In this document: piece by piece, positions 22,466 to 33,648 of the stretch | How the letters are laid out: each line of letters starts with the position of its first letter | Numbering within the stretch: position 1 is the first letter of the stretch | NCBI GenBank assembly: GCA_024195265.1 | Contig: JAJLRJ010000013.1 | Coordinates: 20,629,021-20,693,020 of the forward strand | Direction of reading: 5' to 3' | Origin: Dendrophyllia cribrosa | Taxonomy: Eukaryota; Cnidaria; Anthozoa; Scleractinia; Dendrophylliidae | DNA: 64,000 bases | The notes under the pieces: generated by a model | Databases searched by the model: none | Seen by the model: the letters and a program-made list of their open reading frames with translations, nothing else | What the model was told of the DNA's origin: nothing | Made by a program: the position numbers and the translations under genes

Positions 22466-22878
22466 TTGGCTCTTTGGATACTTTGATTTGTTTTGCAGTG
22501 CAAATTAGGGCTATTGTTAGTTAAACCTCACTGGGATTACAAAATATAAATAAGAAAGGAAAAACTGAATGATTTCTGGTAGTTGTTGTCAAATGACGCC
22601 ATCGTGCAAATGGCCTGTTGACCGGTTAATCTGTAGAATAATAGATTTCTCGATCAGGTGGCCGATAAAAGAGTTACATTTGTATAATCAGAGAAAAACA
22701 CTAAATGTCGACCATCATTTACCTGATTGGGCCGTTCGTTTGTTCTGCAGGCCACAGCTGAATCACAGCACTTAACGTCAAGATGTTTTGAACTGTTAAG
22801 TTTTGAACGATTGAAGCAACAGGAGCTGAAAAGAAGAAACTGCTACCCGCGTGAACAGCAACACAACAATGCCTTTAA

Positions 22879-23479
22879 CCCTATTCGGCCTGGGGGGGGG
22901 GGGGGGGGGGGCACGAAGTGCCCGCGCTAACTTTCAACATTCATAACTTCTTTAATATGTATTCAAACGCCATCAAACTTTGTGACTTTTCCTAAGATTT
23001 ATCTGGCAACAATTTCATACGACAATTTTTTGATCACGTGACTTGACGTTTCCATGGCAACAAGATTTTGACAGCCATGTTTTTGGAAATTTGCATATTT
23101 ATACCTTTGAATGAAGATAAACAATGTTTATTGGCATAACTTTTGTATTTTTACGTCATTTATCGTTTATTTATTGGTTTTTATTAATTTTGCGTCAATT
23201 TGGACGGTTTTTAAGAGTTTTTAAAAAAATTCAGAAATCCAAGATGGCGTATCCAAGATGGCGGCCGTATAACTAATTAACTAATAACTACGCCATATGA
23301 CGTCATCGTTCCATTGTGCGGACCGCAAGGGAGACTGTTTTGGACGTACTATGTACCCTCTAGGTTTCATTGTCATAGACTTAATGTTCTTGAAGTTACG
23401 AAGGGTGGGGGGGTGGGGCACAATGTGCCCCCCCCCCCCCCAGGCTCAGGAACTCAAAACAAGCCCAGGCCGAATAGGG
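22879..23479. mobile_element. TTAA-flanked MITE with CCCTATTCGGCCTGGG ends
   Basis: Perfect inverted ends CCCTATTCGGCCTGGG and CCCAGGCCGAATAGGG are bounded by TTAA on both sides (22875-22878 and 23480-23483). Homopolymer G (about 20) and C (about 14) tracts sit just inside the two ends, next to GCACRAWGTGCCC. The 601-bp element has no transposase. The TTAA target and CCC start put it in the piggyBac-type group. Confidence 0.88.
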
Positions 23480-23984
23480 TTAAGCAGGCCCCCATAACGT
23501 TTCCCTGAGCGTGCAACTCCAATACTACATCTATGTCACGGCGTTTTCGTTTTCTTTTTAATTAAATTTCCCGCGAGTTTGGATTCCTACCGGCTAATCA
23601 CAAATTGTTACGATGAGGTTTTGTATTCAGCTGTGAAACGGAATGCGGAAGAATAGATAGTAGATAGGTAGAATTGAGGTTCGTGTACCTTGGACAGATC
23701 AACAACAATCTAAGGTCTTGATTAGGGCATCATCCTACGGACCTTTTATTGTAATTATCGCATTACACATGCTGAGCGAAAACAGATTTTAATAAGTTTC
23801 CCAGCAAATAAGAATCTAAAAATAATCCAATCTATAGAAACGCCGTAAAAAGAAAGAATTATAGTTGTTCGCTCTGGGTTATGGGCTCCTGCTTTAAGAA
23901 AAAATATTAAAATTTAGGTGTATGGCAACCACCTGTTGTTTATTATCGTTGTTCATTCTATTCAACACTTCCGAAAGTCTATCA

Positions 23985-25850
23985 ATATCAAACAAGTACA
24001 GTTGAAACATTTAATTTTGGCTCGGACTTCAGGAATTGGATTCAAGTGATTTATAACAATATATCCAGTTGCACCATTAATAACGGGTATGCATCTCCTT
24101 TCTTCAATTTATATCGCGGTGTTAGACAGGGCTGCCCGCTGTCTGGAATGCTGTTTTAAGACTCGCAGTAGAATTATTATCTTGCGCGATCAGATCAGAT
24201 AGCAACATTGAAGGTATCCAAGATAAAGAAGTAAAACTAACGCAATATGCCGATGACACCACGACTTTTGTTAAAGATCAGTTTTCGTTAAAAAAAAAAA
24301 CGGTTAGAACTACTAGTTCAGTTTAAAGACTGCAGCAGCTTAAAGATCAATCCAGGAAAAATTAGATAATCTAAAATGGCCACAGACGCCGATATCCGCT
24401 CTAGGCGCACTGTTCTCATATAATAATCAAATTTGCGATCAGGAAAACTTTGTGGAGAAGATAACGAAAATTTAGAAGGCATGCAACATGTGGATGCAAA
24501 GAATTGAACCCTCTATGGCAAAATTACCATTATTAAGATGCTTGGTCTATTCAAACTGATTTTTTCAAGTGCTTGCCTCCCCACACCTCCTCATATTGTA
24601 ACTATAGTAGATAACGTAGTGTCCGCTTTTGTCTGGAATAAGAAACCATCCAAAATAAAACGGGAATCTATGATCGGTCCAAAGAGAAGGGAGAGTTAGA
24701 TTTACCTGACTATGATTCAATTAGAAAATCCTTACTAGCAACCTGGGTTAAAAGAATGATAGATGGAAAAGACGAGGCCTGAATGGCTATCCCCTCCTTT
24801 TATTTAGATAAGTTCGGTGGAATTTTCATTTTTGACTGCAATTACGATATCAACACGTTAAATTTACAGGGTCTACCCAAATTCTATATATTGATATACT
24901 CAAAACGTGGTCCGATATTAAAGAAAACAGTACACCAGAAAACTGTTCGCAAATACGCAATGAGATTTTGTGGAATAACAAGAACATCACCATTGATGGG
25001 AAATCAACTTTTTATAAAGACTGGCATAGAGCAGGAATTACCAAAGTTAAAGATATATTAAATAGTAATAACGAGTTTATAACGTATCAGGAATTGGTTA
25101 GTAAGATTGGTAGTGCTTTTCCTTTTACCGAACTGCTAGGGCTTATCGATGCCATCCCTCCTGACTGTAAGAGAACACTCAAGTTTCCGGGTGCGGCCGC
25201 CAAGAAAGCAAACCTGACACAAATTACGGCAGTATTGCTGGAAGGAGGAATCTCTTGTAAACAAGCCCGTCGCATTTTGGTGGAAAAGAAATTTATAAAA
25301 CCTTTGGCAAACAGCCGGTTCCGCAGATTAGGCGTTCGCCATATTTAAAATATCAATGAAATTCATATACTTGCCTTCAAAATAACTAATGAAACAAAGT
25401 TGAGTATCTTTCAATTTAAGATAGTACACAATATATTGCCCCACAGTGCTACTTTATAAGATGGGAATTGTAGACTCCTTTATGCTTAGACTGCAGTAAT
25501 TCAGAAACACTTCTACATATGCTAGTGAGCTGTGCATTCCTTGAGACATTCTGATCTAATGTATGCTCTTGGTGGAATTCTAACTCAATTCATGAGATTC
25601 CTTTTGATGATTTTCAAATCTTATACGGCTATAATGCTGGAGACCGCAAAACCTATCTCCTGAATTATTATATTTTAGTCGGAAAATTCTATATTTATAA
25701 ACAAAAACTAGACAAAAAAAAACCCTACATTCACTTCCTTTTTGGCCTTTTTGAAAGAAAAGGTATTGGCACACAGAACTTTTGCTACGGCCAACAGATC
25801 GTTGAACAACTTTCAAGCTAAATGGACTGCTCTTCTATCCCTGCTTAAAG
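23985..25850 (+). pseudogene. L1-type LINE, degraded reverse transcriptase and C-terminal region
   Basis: Translated blocks in shifting frames read FNFGSDFRNWIQVIYNN, then RGVRQGCPLSG, then LTQYADDTTTF, the catalytic YADD of reverse transcriptase. Downstream come FVWNKKPSKIKR, the GGIFIFDCNYD region, WHRAGITKVKDIL and finally LVGKFYIYKQK. This order matches the second half of L1-clade ORF2. The endonuclease half is missing, and there are several frameshifts and stops. It is a 5'-truncated dead copy in the large receptor intron, and related to the fragment at 13376-13930. Confidence 0.85.
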
Positions 25851-25944
25851 GCTCATCGGCACTTACCGTGATTCATTGCGGGCGTTCTAGAATTTCTGGG
25901 GCCACGAAATTTAGTTTTGTGTCGGTGAAGTTTGTTTCCTAAAA

Positions 25945-26329
25945 GGCCCTGTCACACTATTGCGTATGAGAGAAACGTATGAGTTGCGTATGAAAATTCA
26001 CAAAGTAATTTTCATACGCTCAAAATGCCCTTGAAAATACAGCGTATGACCAGCGTACTTGACCTATGAGTAACGTACCACTAGCGTAACTCTCGCGTAT
26101 TCAGCGTATGCCTAGCGTATGCTTAGCGTATAAACCAAATGTCCGAATACGCACAAAATTTTTAAGCATGCTTAAAAATGTTTTCTGCCTCGCCGTATGC
26201 CAGCGTATGCCACCGTGCTTGAAACGTATACAAACTATGCCTAATGTACCCCAGCGTATGCCAGCGTATGAGTGATATTTTTCATACGCTGGCATACGCT
26301 AGTACGATACGCAACAGTGTGACAGGGCC
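25945..26329. mobile_element. MITE with GGCCCTGTCACACT ends and AGCGTATG repeats
   Basis: The ends GGCCCTGTCACACTATTGCG and CGCAACAGTGTGACAGGGCC differ at one base. The interior is almost wholly built from variants of AGCGTATG and CATACGCT on both strands, so subterminal repeats fill the element. Flanks are A-rich, and a TAA-like duplication is possible but unclear. Confidence 0.8.
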
Positions 26330-26741
26330 ATAAAAAAACGTTTACATCGGGGAATCTGTATCGTCTATTAACTTCAAGATCATTTCTTTCAAATATTTAG
26401 TTCATATTCAAGGCATTGCATCTTGTTTTTGTATGTTTTCCTTTACTTTGCATCGCTACTTATACGTTTTGTAAGCAACGCCGCCGAAGGCTCGAGGTCG
26501 GCTGTCAAGAACAAGAACCTTCAGAAGGTTTGGCTCAGAAATTCGGTCGTCCGTGGAAAGGAAATAGGTATATTAGATTGCCTACTAGTTAAGATTTATC
26601 TTCGAATCTTTTCGTTGTCATTTTTTAGTACATTCGTTTTTCAGATACTGTGAGTTGACATTTGAATCTTACCACCGATAACCGTGATCGTTCGACCAGA
26701 ATGAATAATGCCCCCTGGAGATGTAAACAACAGAAAAAGCT
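26330..26741. other. No gene seen
   Basis: Intron of the receptor gene. Nothing was recognised. Confidence 0.4.
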
Positions 26742-27110
26742 TGAACTTCTCGGCTCGCAGGCGGAGTCGTTTTTGCCAGCAACTATGTGAAATATACCAT
26801 GGAAGTTGAAGGAGGTTTTCCCCGTCCCTAGCCGTCGAATGTTATTCGATACAAACTTCTGAAGCCGATAAAACGTCCCCCGCCAGCGGAGCTCACTAAT
26901 TATGTCCGATGCAAATCAGATACGCCGACAGAACAGCCCACAAAATACAAACACTTCTCGGCTCGCTGGAGGTTTCGTTTTTTAAGCGGCATCGACCTTA
27001 AACTTTCGGTAAAAATAGCAGGAGGTTTACCGCGTCCCACGACGCGAAAATGGTTTCGATGCGAACTTTCGAAGCGGAGGGAACTGCCTCGGCGACTGGA
27101 GTTGCCTGGA
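26742..27110. repeat. Diverged tandem duplication
   Basis: CACTTCTCGGCTCGC ... GGAGGTTT ... CGCGTCCC ... GAACTTTCGAAG at 26960-27085 echoes CTTCTCGGCTCGC ... GGAGGTTTTCCCCGTCCC ... AACTTCTGAAG at 26745-26870. The copies are strongly diverged and GC-richer than their surroundings. Function is unknown. Confidence 0.5.
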
Positions 27111-27605
27111 GCTACACTAAGGCGGGTTGAACGGCCCCAGACAAAATGCGAGACATGTTATACGGGCTTTTGATATCTAGCAGGACCGCTTATTGGGACC
27201 AATGAATTTTAAAATTAATGTCGAACGCAATTTCAAACTCAGTGTTCATTTCTTCCTGGAGATGAGAGGCAAAAATTTCACTTCGCGAGAGATCGCATTT
27301 ATCTGGGTCCAAATCAAAATAAACAACAGGCGGTGCATCCCGGTAAGTGACGATGGGTTTTTAATGATTAAATACCTACTGCGCTAAATTATGTTATCCC
27401 TGCGTCATTTGTATTAATTTTTATTGTTACTTATATTTTTAATGTAATGTACTTTAAACAAATCCTTTATATTGTTTTGATTAGTGCTTTGTACTTTGTG
27501 GTGAAACAATAAATATTATAAAAAAGTGAAAACACTGAAAAAAACGTCAAGTGATAAATGAAGTGTTTTTACCGTTTTCGAGATAAACAAGCCAAATGTT
27601 CAGAT

Positions 27606-27805
27606 TTTGGACTTACCACCGGAAGAACTTGACCATCTCCTTAGAAAGTTCCTTAAAGACGTAAGGAAAATCAATGGTGAGGAATACGAGCCAAGTACTT
27701 TGACGGGAATGCAGAGAGATGAAGGAAGACGAGTTTGCCTTTTCACGAAAAGTGCTGGAAGCCAAGCGTAAAAGCGAATTCGCTCGCTGTGAATAATGCA
27801 AGCGT
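27606..27805 (+). pseudogene. Crypton-type (KIAA1958/DUF3504-like) recombinase fragment
   Basis: One frame reads LPPEELDHLLRKFLKDVRK then EYEPSTLTGMQRD. A second frame continues EFAFSRKVLEAKRKS. Together they match the N-terminal region (LDxLLxxFxxxVRK...YEPxTLxxxQR...SRKVLxAKRK) of Crypton-derived tyrosine recombinases and KIAA1958-like proteins. A deletion or frameshift separates the halves, and no catalytic domain follows. It is a dead remnant in the receptor intron. Confidence 0.7.
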
Positions 27806-27809
27806 TTCA

Positions 27810-28615
27810 GCAGGGGCAAATGGTGTTTTTCCTAGAGCGAATATCAGCAGTATCTTTGGATGCCAGTTTCAGATCTTCAATGGCCCAGTGAAGTTGCTTG
27901 ACGAAGATTAACATTCATCGCAAATGTTACTGAAATCACTACAAGTTCTTCCCAATTTTATACGGGTGGGTCAATTAAGCAAATTAAATCAACTGGTGTC
28001 GTCCCATAAAGTAAATCCTATTTTTAAACAACAGCATTTGCAAACCACGACAGCCGCAAGTTGGCGGGATTCGATGCTGCGTGGGTAGAAAAATGGGAAC
28101 ATTTAAAACTTCCTACATTTTTTTTTTGTTCATTTTTTCACAATCTGTCGAGAATTAAAAAAGAAAATTATCTAGCCAAAAAAAGTAGGGGTCACCGACC
28201 ATCGAGTAAAATCCAAGTAAAGTTAACGCAACGGCTACCAGCTCTTTTTTGCTTAGATTTCTTAGTTTGCGCGCGCGGTCGTGCATGACGTAGCATGGCG
28301 TTGCGACATGAATTGCGTGCGCAGTAAGGATGCCCATAAACAATTAGCGCGAACGTCCTTAATAGTCAAACACTTGTAAACACCGGTCAGCGTGTTTTGT
28401 AAAATTAAAGTGGTTGAATTTGCCCTACATATTGACGTAATAAAGACAAAAATTGTCTCATTGTCAAAGAAACTGTTTCCTGTGGTTTCGATCGCATCGC
28501 CAGGTTCGTTTTGGTTCAGTGAACACGACCTGAAATGACCTGTTGCACGCGCAAGCGGATGTTGAAAATTAGTTTAGGTGTTTTTATTATATTCGTTTTT
28601 ACAATAGCGCTAGAA
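27810..28615. other. No gene seen
   Basis: AT-rich intron sequence downstream of the Crypton remnant. Small frames are not convincing. Confidence 0.4.
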
Positions 28616-28619
28616 GGCC

Positions 28620-28905
28620 ATATAACAAATAACTTATTAACCTCATCCGTTCAGTCATTACAGGGAAATCTCAGACCGAGTCCTTGATGTATTGACCGAG
28701 CGATAGCGATGTCAATACATCAAGGCCGAGGTTAATAAGTGGTATTTATTACACGACTAAGACAGTCAAAGGGCCAATAACTAAAATCAACCAATCAGAA
28801 TGCTCGATTGCCGGTCCAATATTCTCTAAGTATTGGACCGGGCATTGTCCCGCATGATCCCGCGCGATCCTCCCGCCGGCAGGAGTCGTGTAATAAATCT
28901 CTTAT
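28620..28905. repeat. Inverted repeat family (AACTTATTAACCTC)
   Basis: TAACTTATTAACCTC and GAGGTTAATAAGTGG are inverted, with a central palindrome TGATGTATTGACC...GTCAATACATCA. TTATTACACGACT recurs inverted at the far side (AGTCGTGTAATAAAT). Structure suggests one or two overlapping MITEs. Confidence 0.55.
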
Positions 28906-29069
28906 TAACCAAGCTTGCTCGGGACCGTACTGACAGAATATCGGCCCTCGGTCTTTTCTGTACGGACCTCGCTGCGCTCGGTTAGTACTGTCAAGACCTC
29001 GGTCCGATTTTATCCCAGTACGGCCCCCGCGCTAATGGTCAATAAGATATATGTATTTTCCTTTAATTT

Positions 29070-30069
29070 ACATTGGCCAAAACCGGCCGTACAAGACTTT
29101 ACTGCTTTAAAAAAATGCAACTTTCTCAATCGCGCGAACATTGCCCTAATTAGCAGTTGTAAGCATTGTCTAGAAGGTCCATCAAATTGAGATACACAAT
29201 AAACACAAAAAAGTCAGCGATTTTTGCGGAATATCAGCGTTTGAATTTGGACAATAACAAAAATGACCGTTTTTAACGTCATAGAAAAACAACAAAAATC
29301 ACGTTTTTGCCTTTATTTTTTTTTTATTGAAATCATCGTGGCAAACTCAAAAGTTAACATTCCCAGCAAAAGTCAGTCCTAGTCCTAGCTAAACAGCGAA
29401 TTGTTTTGCTCTCATTCGTTTCTCGGGCCGAGCTACAGCCTCTCGTTCTAGTGCATACTGACCTTGCCTCGGTTTTCAACATCGCCACCGCACTGCATGC
29501 TAGGAAATAGCCACAATTTTTGACAGCGTTCCTTCCGTCCTCCCCCTTTTTATATTTATACTAAGTCCACAGCCAATCCGACCCACCGCCGAAATTTCGC
29601 GCTTGTTGTGTTCTCTTGTGGTCGCAACTTCCAAAATATGCCGCGGTAGGTCGAGAAATTCATCCAGAGTCGAGTCCTAAAGCTACTTCGTTTCCTGGCG
29701 GCCATTTTTCCAGTTCAACGAGCAACGAGCCAAATTCGTAAACGAAGTACAACACCGAACTCGCTTCATTGAGAAAGTGGACTCTGAACTACCTTCAAGC
29801 TTAACGATGCTCATCAGGCAGCTCCTAAAGATGAAAAAATGGCCGTGAACTTACCAAAAATCGCAGAAACACCATATTGAAGACTTTTTTGCAATTCAAC
29901 GAAGCAAAATCACAACGTCAGAATGACGTTTCCAGTAAACTCGAGCCTTCAGTGTTTTAGAACAGCAGCACTTTCAATGGTAACTTCAAATATGAATTCA
30001 CGAAAGCCTATGGGGCGTGTGTATGGAGGAAATCGCTCAAAAACGTAAAAATTCTCAGGAGTGAATGGG
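29070..30069. mobile_element. Second copy of the CCCATTGACACC piggyBac-type element
   Basis: About 1 kb aligns along its full length with 6390-7405, sharing blocks such as TTTCTCAATCG, AATATCAGCGTTTGAATTTG and CGAAATTTCGCGCTTGTTG. The right end is eroded (TCAGGAGTGAATGGG then TTCG) and the left end is diverged. It is an older or more degraded copy of the same non-autonomous family. Confidence 0.85.
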
Positions 30070-30429
30070 TTCGATTGATAAAAATCTTTTTTTTTTTCGA
30101 TTGATAAAAGCTTTTCTTTTAGTTATTCTCTTAAATTACTATTATTATTACTTATCACTTTTTTTTTCATGTTAATTTCTTCTCGGAAATTGTAATCTTG
30201 TTATATTTAATTGATAATAGGACTTTTGTTATCCAATTGTGTGTGTAATGATAAACAAATCGAACTCCCGATTAGCGGTCGTCCGATGTTGTTAATCACA
30301 GACCGAATTGTACTCCAGTCACTCCTATTACCTATATTATTCTGAACATACCATATCCAAAGAGGGCAAGAATACCAGCAAACAGAAAGTTTACTACGTC
30401 TGCCAAGTTAATCGTCCGGGTTAGTGCTG
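30070..30429. other. No gene seen
   Basis: A short duplicated segment (TCGATTGATAAAA) and T-rich sequence. Confidence 0.4.
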
Positions 30430-30925
30430 TTCTAAAAATAAGTATTGTTGTTGACGTTGACTTACGTTTCGACAACCTGAGAGGCGGAAGACATCTTCAG
30501 AGTCACGTGAATTGCGAATCGTCAGTTGACGGTATATACGTCTGGTTATTGCTGTCAATGGTCAATTTAGCCATGATGTTATTGGTTGTAGAGACTCAAG
30601 TCAGTGATTGGCGCGTTTCGATCCGTGTATTGTTAGTGCAATTTCTGTCGTTGTATTGTTAGTGAAATTTGTCGGTGAGTTCAGTATATTGTTTGCCTGT
30701 TCTGTTAACAAGTCGATTGTAGGCCACAGGTAGCTGTTGGCATCGGTTCAGTGGTGTCTGTTCTAAGTTAGTAAACCAACTTTCTAGAGTGAATCGTTTG
30801 TAGTAGTCCGTACTGAAAGGAACGCATTCGGCAGAGTCAGAGTCAATTCTGTGATTCGCGTGTAAATGGTGTTCAGCAATGTAATTGTTGACATAATGTT
30901 TACTAATGCTACCTACGTGTCATTC
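30430..30925 (-). pseudogene. Penelope-like element 3' end (GIY-YIG C-terminus and tail)
   Basis: Read on the minus strand, the upstream part encodes YIAEHHLHANHRIDSDSA, then VPFSTDYYKRFTLESW and FTNLEQTPLNRCQQLPV. This is the end of the GIY-YIG endonuclease region typical of Penelope-like retroelements. At least one in-frame stop lies upstream and the reverse transcriptase is missing. The tail (30515-30445 read leftward) contains CTGAAGATG...GTTGTCGAAACG, which has the layout of the hammerhead-ribozyme-like terminal sequence reported for this class. It ends about 50 bp from an FN3 exon of the receptor. Confidence 0.75.
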
Positions 30926-30978
30926 TGTTTGAGAAAGTACCAGCTAAACAAGCGGGGTGAAGTTATGTAGCAGCATAC

Positions 30979-31168
30979 CGGCTATTTTTGTTTGACTCCA
31001 TGCCTTGGTACTGTTCTCTCCCTCTCCACAATCAGTTTCAGCAATCACGACAAAGCTGTACATTGTACCAGGATATAGTTCGCCAACTGTTAACGTCACA
31101 GACGTTGTTTCCCTTGTTCCAGCATGTTTAAAGTTTGCATCATAATTCTTTGTACCCACAAAGATTAC
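30979..31168 (-). CDS. FN3/Ig receptor, second FN3 domain, C-terminal half
   Basis: This 190-bp exon encodes the last five strands of a fibronectin type III domain: VIFVGTKN, TSVTLTVGELYPGTMYSFVV, then TDCGEGENS and WSQTKIA. The L-x-P-x-T-x-Y-x-F motif is diagnostic. The acceptor ATCCTTCAG precedes 31168 (phase 0) and the donor GTATGC follows 30979 (phase 1). It joins in frame to exon 32615-32721. The next exon in the model is the Ig exon 16.7 kb away. Confidence 0.83.
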
Positions 31169-31324
31169 CTGAAGGATGAATGATCACTGTCATGTACAAA
31201 TGGTCTTTTACAAAAGAGAATCAATGATAATACACCCGAAGCAAAGTCGGGAAAATAATGCTTAGTGTGTTTGAATTATCAGACATCTACATAAAGAGTT
31301 GTGTTTACTTCTTCTAGATGTATA

Positions 31325-31610
31325 ATCCGTCTGTTACCGACTCCAAGGCGTTTTTCTCCACCGACCCGCTCCCCCTGCGCCAAACTCCCCACCTTTCCCT
31401 CACTCCACTCACTCCAACGCCGTCCCATGTGTGAGACAGGTGACAACAACATATCACAGGCTCAATGTTTACCGACCCTCCCTATTCCTAGGAGTTTTGC
31501 TCCACCGTACCCCCACCCCCTGCGTACAATGCACACCCTCCCCTCCCCCTAATGCCGTTTCCATGGGTAAGGCAGGTGACCATTACCTATCGCAGGCTCA
31601 ATTTTTACAG
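31325..31610. repeat. Two-unit C-rich tandem duplication
   Basis: A segment with CCGACTCCAAGGCGTTTTTC, CCCCCTGCG and CAGGTGAC...CACAGGCTCAAT occurs twice in tandem (about 31340-31470 and 31475-31605) with moderate divergence. It lies in the receptor intron, inside the split FN3 domain. Confidence 0.6.
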
Positions 31611-31914
31611 CCGATCAAGCCATCGATTTGTACCCAAATGCAAAATTTTAGGAAGGAATAAAATCTTATGAATAAATTGAATGTTAGCGAGGTTTATTTG
31701 CCTTGCTCCCAGAACGCAATGCCATTGTGTCGTATTGTTTATACTTTATGCTTTTTTCCCGACAACGCTACTTCAATTAGAAGTACATAATTTGATACAT
31801 GTGAGAACCTTTTTTATAAGAAAGTTCAGGATAAGAAGCCTCCTAGATTTTACGAACGCGCTAAGAACATACCTAGGCTGAGATTATTCAGCTACGAGCA
31901 TCTTTGTTCCCTTA

Positions 31915-32332
31915 AGGCCTGGCTAAACTAGGAAACATTGTTACGGAAACATTGTTGCGGAGGCTAATGTTTCCCAGTTTAGCCGCGCGGGAAACTTATG
32001 TTGCGAAAACAAATTTTGCTTCTCGGAAACAACAAAATGTTTTTGCCTCAGGTCAAAAACATTTATGCTTCCCGGACACAAATTTTGCTTCCGAAACAAA
32101 TGTTTCCCAGTTTAGCCACCATGAAAGCAATGTTGACTAGTTTCCAGTCCTGCTCACTAAAAATGTCTCCTAGCAACGGCGAGCGGACCGGCGAGCGTAC
32201 AACAATGCGCATGCGTGACCCTTTGTTTCCGATTAGCCACTGGGGCAGCAAACCATTTTGTTTGCTTCCCGCTAATTTAGCCACCCCAGAAACATTACAG
32301 GAGCAACGATGTTTCCTAGTTTAGCCAGGCCT
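31915..32332. mobile_element. TTA-flanked MITE, AGGCCTGGCTAAACTAGGAA ends
   Basis: Left AGGCCTGGCTAAACTAGGAA and right TTCCTAGTTTAGCCAGGCCT are perfect complements. TTA lies outside both ends (31912-31914 and 32333-32335). A 3-bp TWA target duplication fits the PIF/Harbinger superfamily. The 418-bp interior repeats GTTTCCCAGTTTAGCC as subterminal motifs. It lies in the intron that splits the second FN3 domain. Confidence 0.85.
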
Positions 32333-32614
32333 TTAGTGTCAAACACTCTCATGAAGTCTCCTGCTCTTTGAAAGAGTTTCAACTCTTCTTAGTCAACTAT
32401 CGAGGAAGATGTACCAAAGATTATGGAAGGGAAACATAGGACAATTTACCAAGGTACATTACAAAATGTGCTTATCTGGCAAAAAATACAGTCACTTCCA
32501 TAAATTTCATGCTTATCGTACATCGAAAATCTACGCCCTAATAGCCAATCACATACATTACCAAAACACAATATTAAGATACTTATCTATAAAGAATAAA
32601 CGGTTTTAAGTTAC

Positions 32615-32721
32615 CGTATATTTTTTTACAGTGTCTCCATGTGGTGTCGGTTTACTCCAAAATAAGGTTATGCTACGTTCCTTAGCTTCCGCTGTCGTGG
32701 CGTCACTTGGTGGACCAGGGA
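32615..32721 (-). CDS. FN3/Ig receptor, second FN3 domain, N-terminal half
   Basis: A 107-bp exon reads VPGPPSDATTAEAKERSITL then FWSKPTPHGDTVKKYT. This has the FN3 opening proline region, the conserved tryptophan and the G-x-x-x-x-Y turn. The acceptor TTTACCAAAG precedes 32721 (phase 1) and the donor GTAACT follows 32615 (phase 0). It joins in frame on both sides. Confidence 0.82.
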
Positions 32722-33336
32722 CTTTGGTAAAGAGAATTAAGTTCAACAACAGGATCATTTACTATCAAAAAACGACCTTTAAAATACGGGTACATGAGAT
32801 TAACACTATTTGCATCTGAACAGAAATTCATGCCACTTGCAGTGAACATCGCTATCCCTTTTCATTTGAAAGGGAAACAAATCCGAGCAGTGCTTTCCTA
32901 TGTGTTAATTTATCATCTTCTTGTTATGGTTATGGAATGCACTCAGTGTGAAATAAGAGCAATACATTTTTCCTACATCGTTACCTAAACTTCTGTACAA
33001 TGTAGAAGAACGCAATTTCAACTTTAAAGTCTGTTGATAAGATCCTGAAGTGTGGTCATTCAATCATCTTAGAACACAATAATGTTTTCATTTTTCATTT
33101 CCCAGCAAGCTATTCGGTCGTATCATTTAATGTGCTTCACACTTTTCACCGGGCAACGTTTTGTTATTAGGTGTATGTCGCACAAGATGTTACACATGAT
33201 TCAAATTTATCCCGTATTTGAGTTTCTGGATGAAATTCCTTCCTGCGACTATTCAAGTAAAAGGTATTCAGCATGACAATACATGTTGTAAATACATGTA
33301 TTATTGTTGGTGTTAACTAAACACCCTGTTCCCTAC

Positions 33337-33648
33337 CTGTAGTCTTGATACGCTCAGGAGTACCAAACACTCCGGGACCAGCGGAAGTGTAAGCACGTAC
33401 TATAACATCGTATTGAGAGCATGCTTTCAAACCAGATAAAACTGTAAACGTGTTTGTTGTGTTTACTAAAACAATTTCGGCAGAGGAGATGGCTCTTGCA
33501 GTACTTGAACTAGAAACCATGGTCTGTTTCACCTCATAAATGATCACTTTACCATTACTCATTTCTCTGGGGAGAAGATCCCAACTTATTCTGTACGTTG
33601 TCTCGTTAATCTGTTCCGAAGTTATGTTTGGTGGAGCAATGCTTGGTG
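33337..33648 (-). CDS. FN3/Ig receptor, first visible FN3 domain
   Basis: One 312-bp exon, phase 1 at both ends, encodes a full fibronectin type III domain of about 104 residues. Its features are APSIAPPNITSEQ, RISWDLLP, GKVIIYEVKQ, FTVLSGLKACSQYDVIVRAY and TSAGPGVFG. The acceptor TTCTCTTTAG precedes 33648 and the donor GTAGGG follows 33337. Domains of this type in cell-surface receptors mediate adhesion or ligand binding. Earlier exons, including the signal peptide, must lie upstream on the minus strand, but none was identified up to the TRAF-like gene. Confidence 0.85.

Larger units (their letters stand above)
21881..22616. mobile_element. Non-autonomous transposon, AGGCCATTTGCACGATGG ends
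   Basis: Left AGGCCATTTGCACGATGGCG and right CGCCATCGTGCAAATGGCCT are perfect complements, and similarity extends inward through ACAACTRCCAGAA. A second inverted-repeat element (21939-22465) sits inside it. No protein is encoded and no clear target duplication is seen. Confidence 0.75.
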
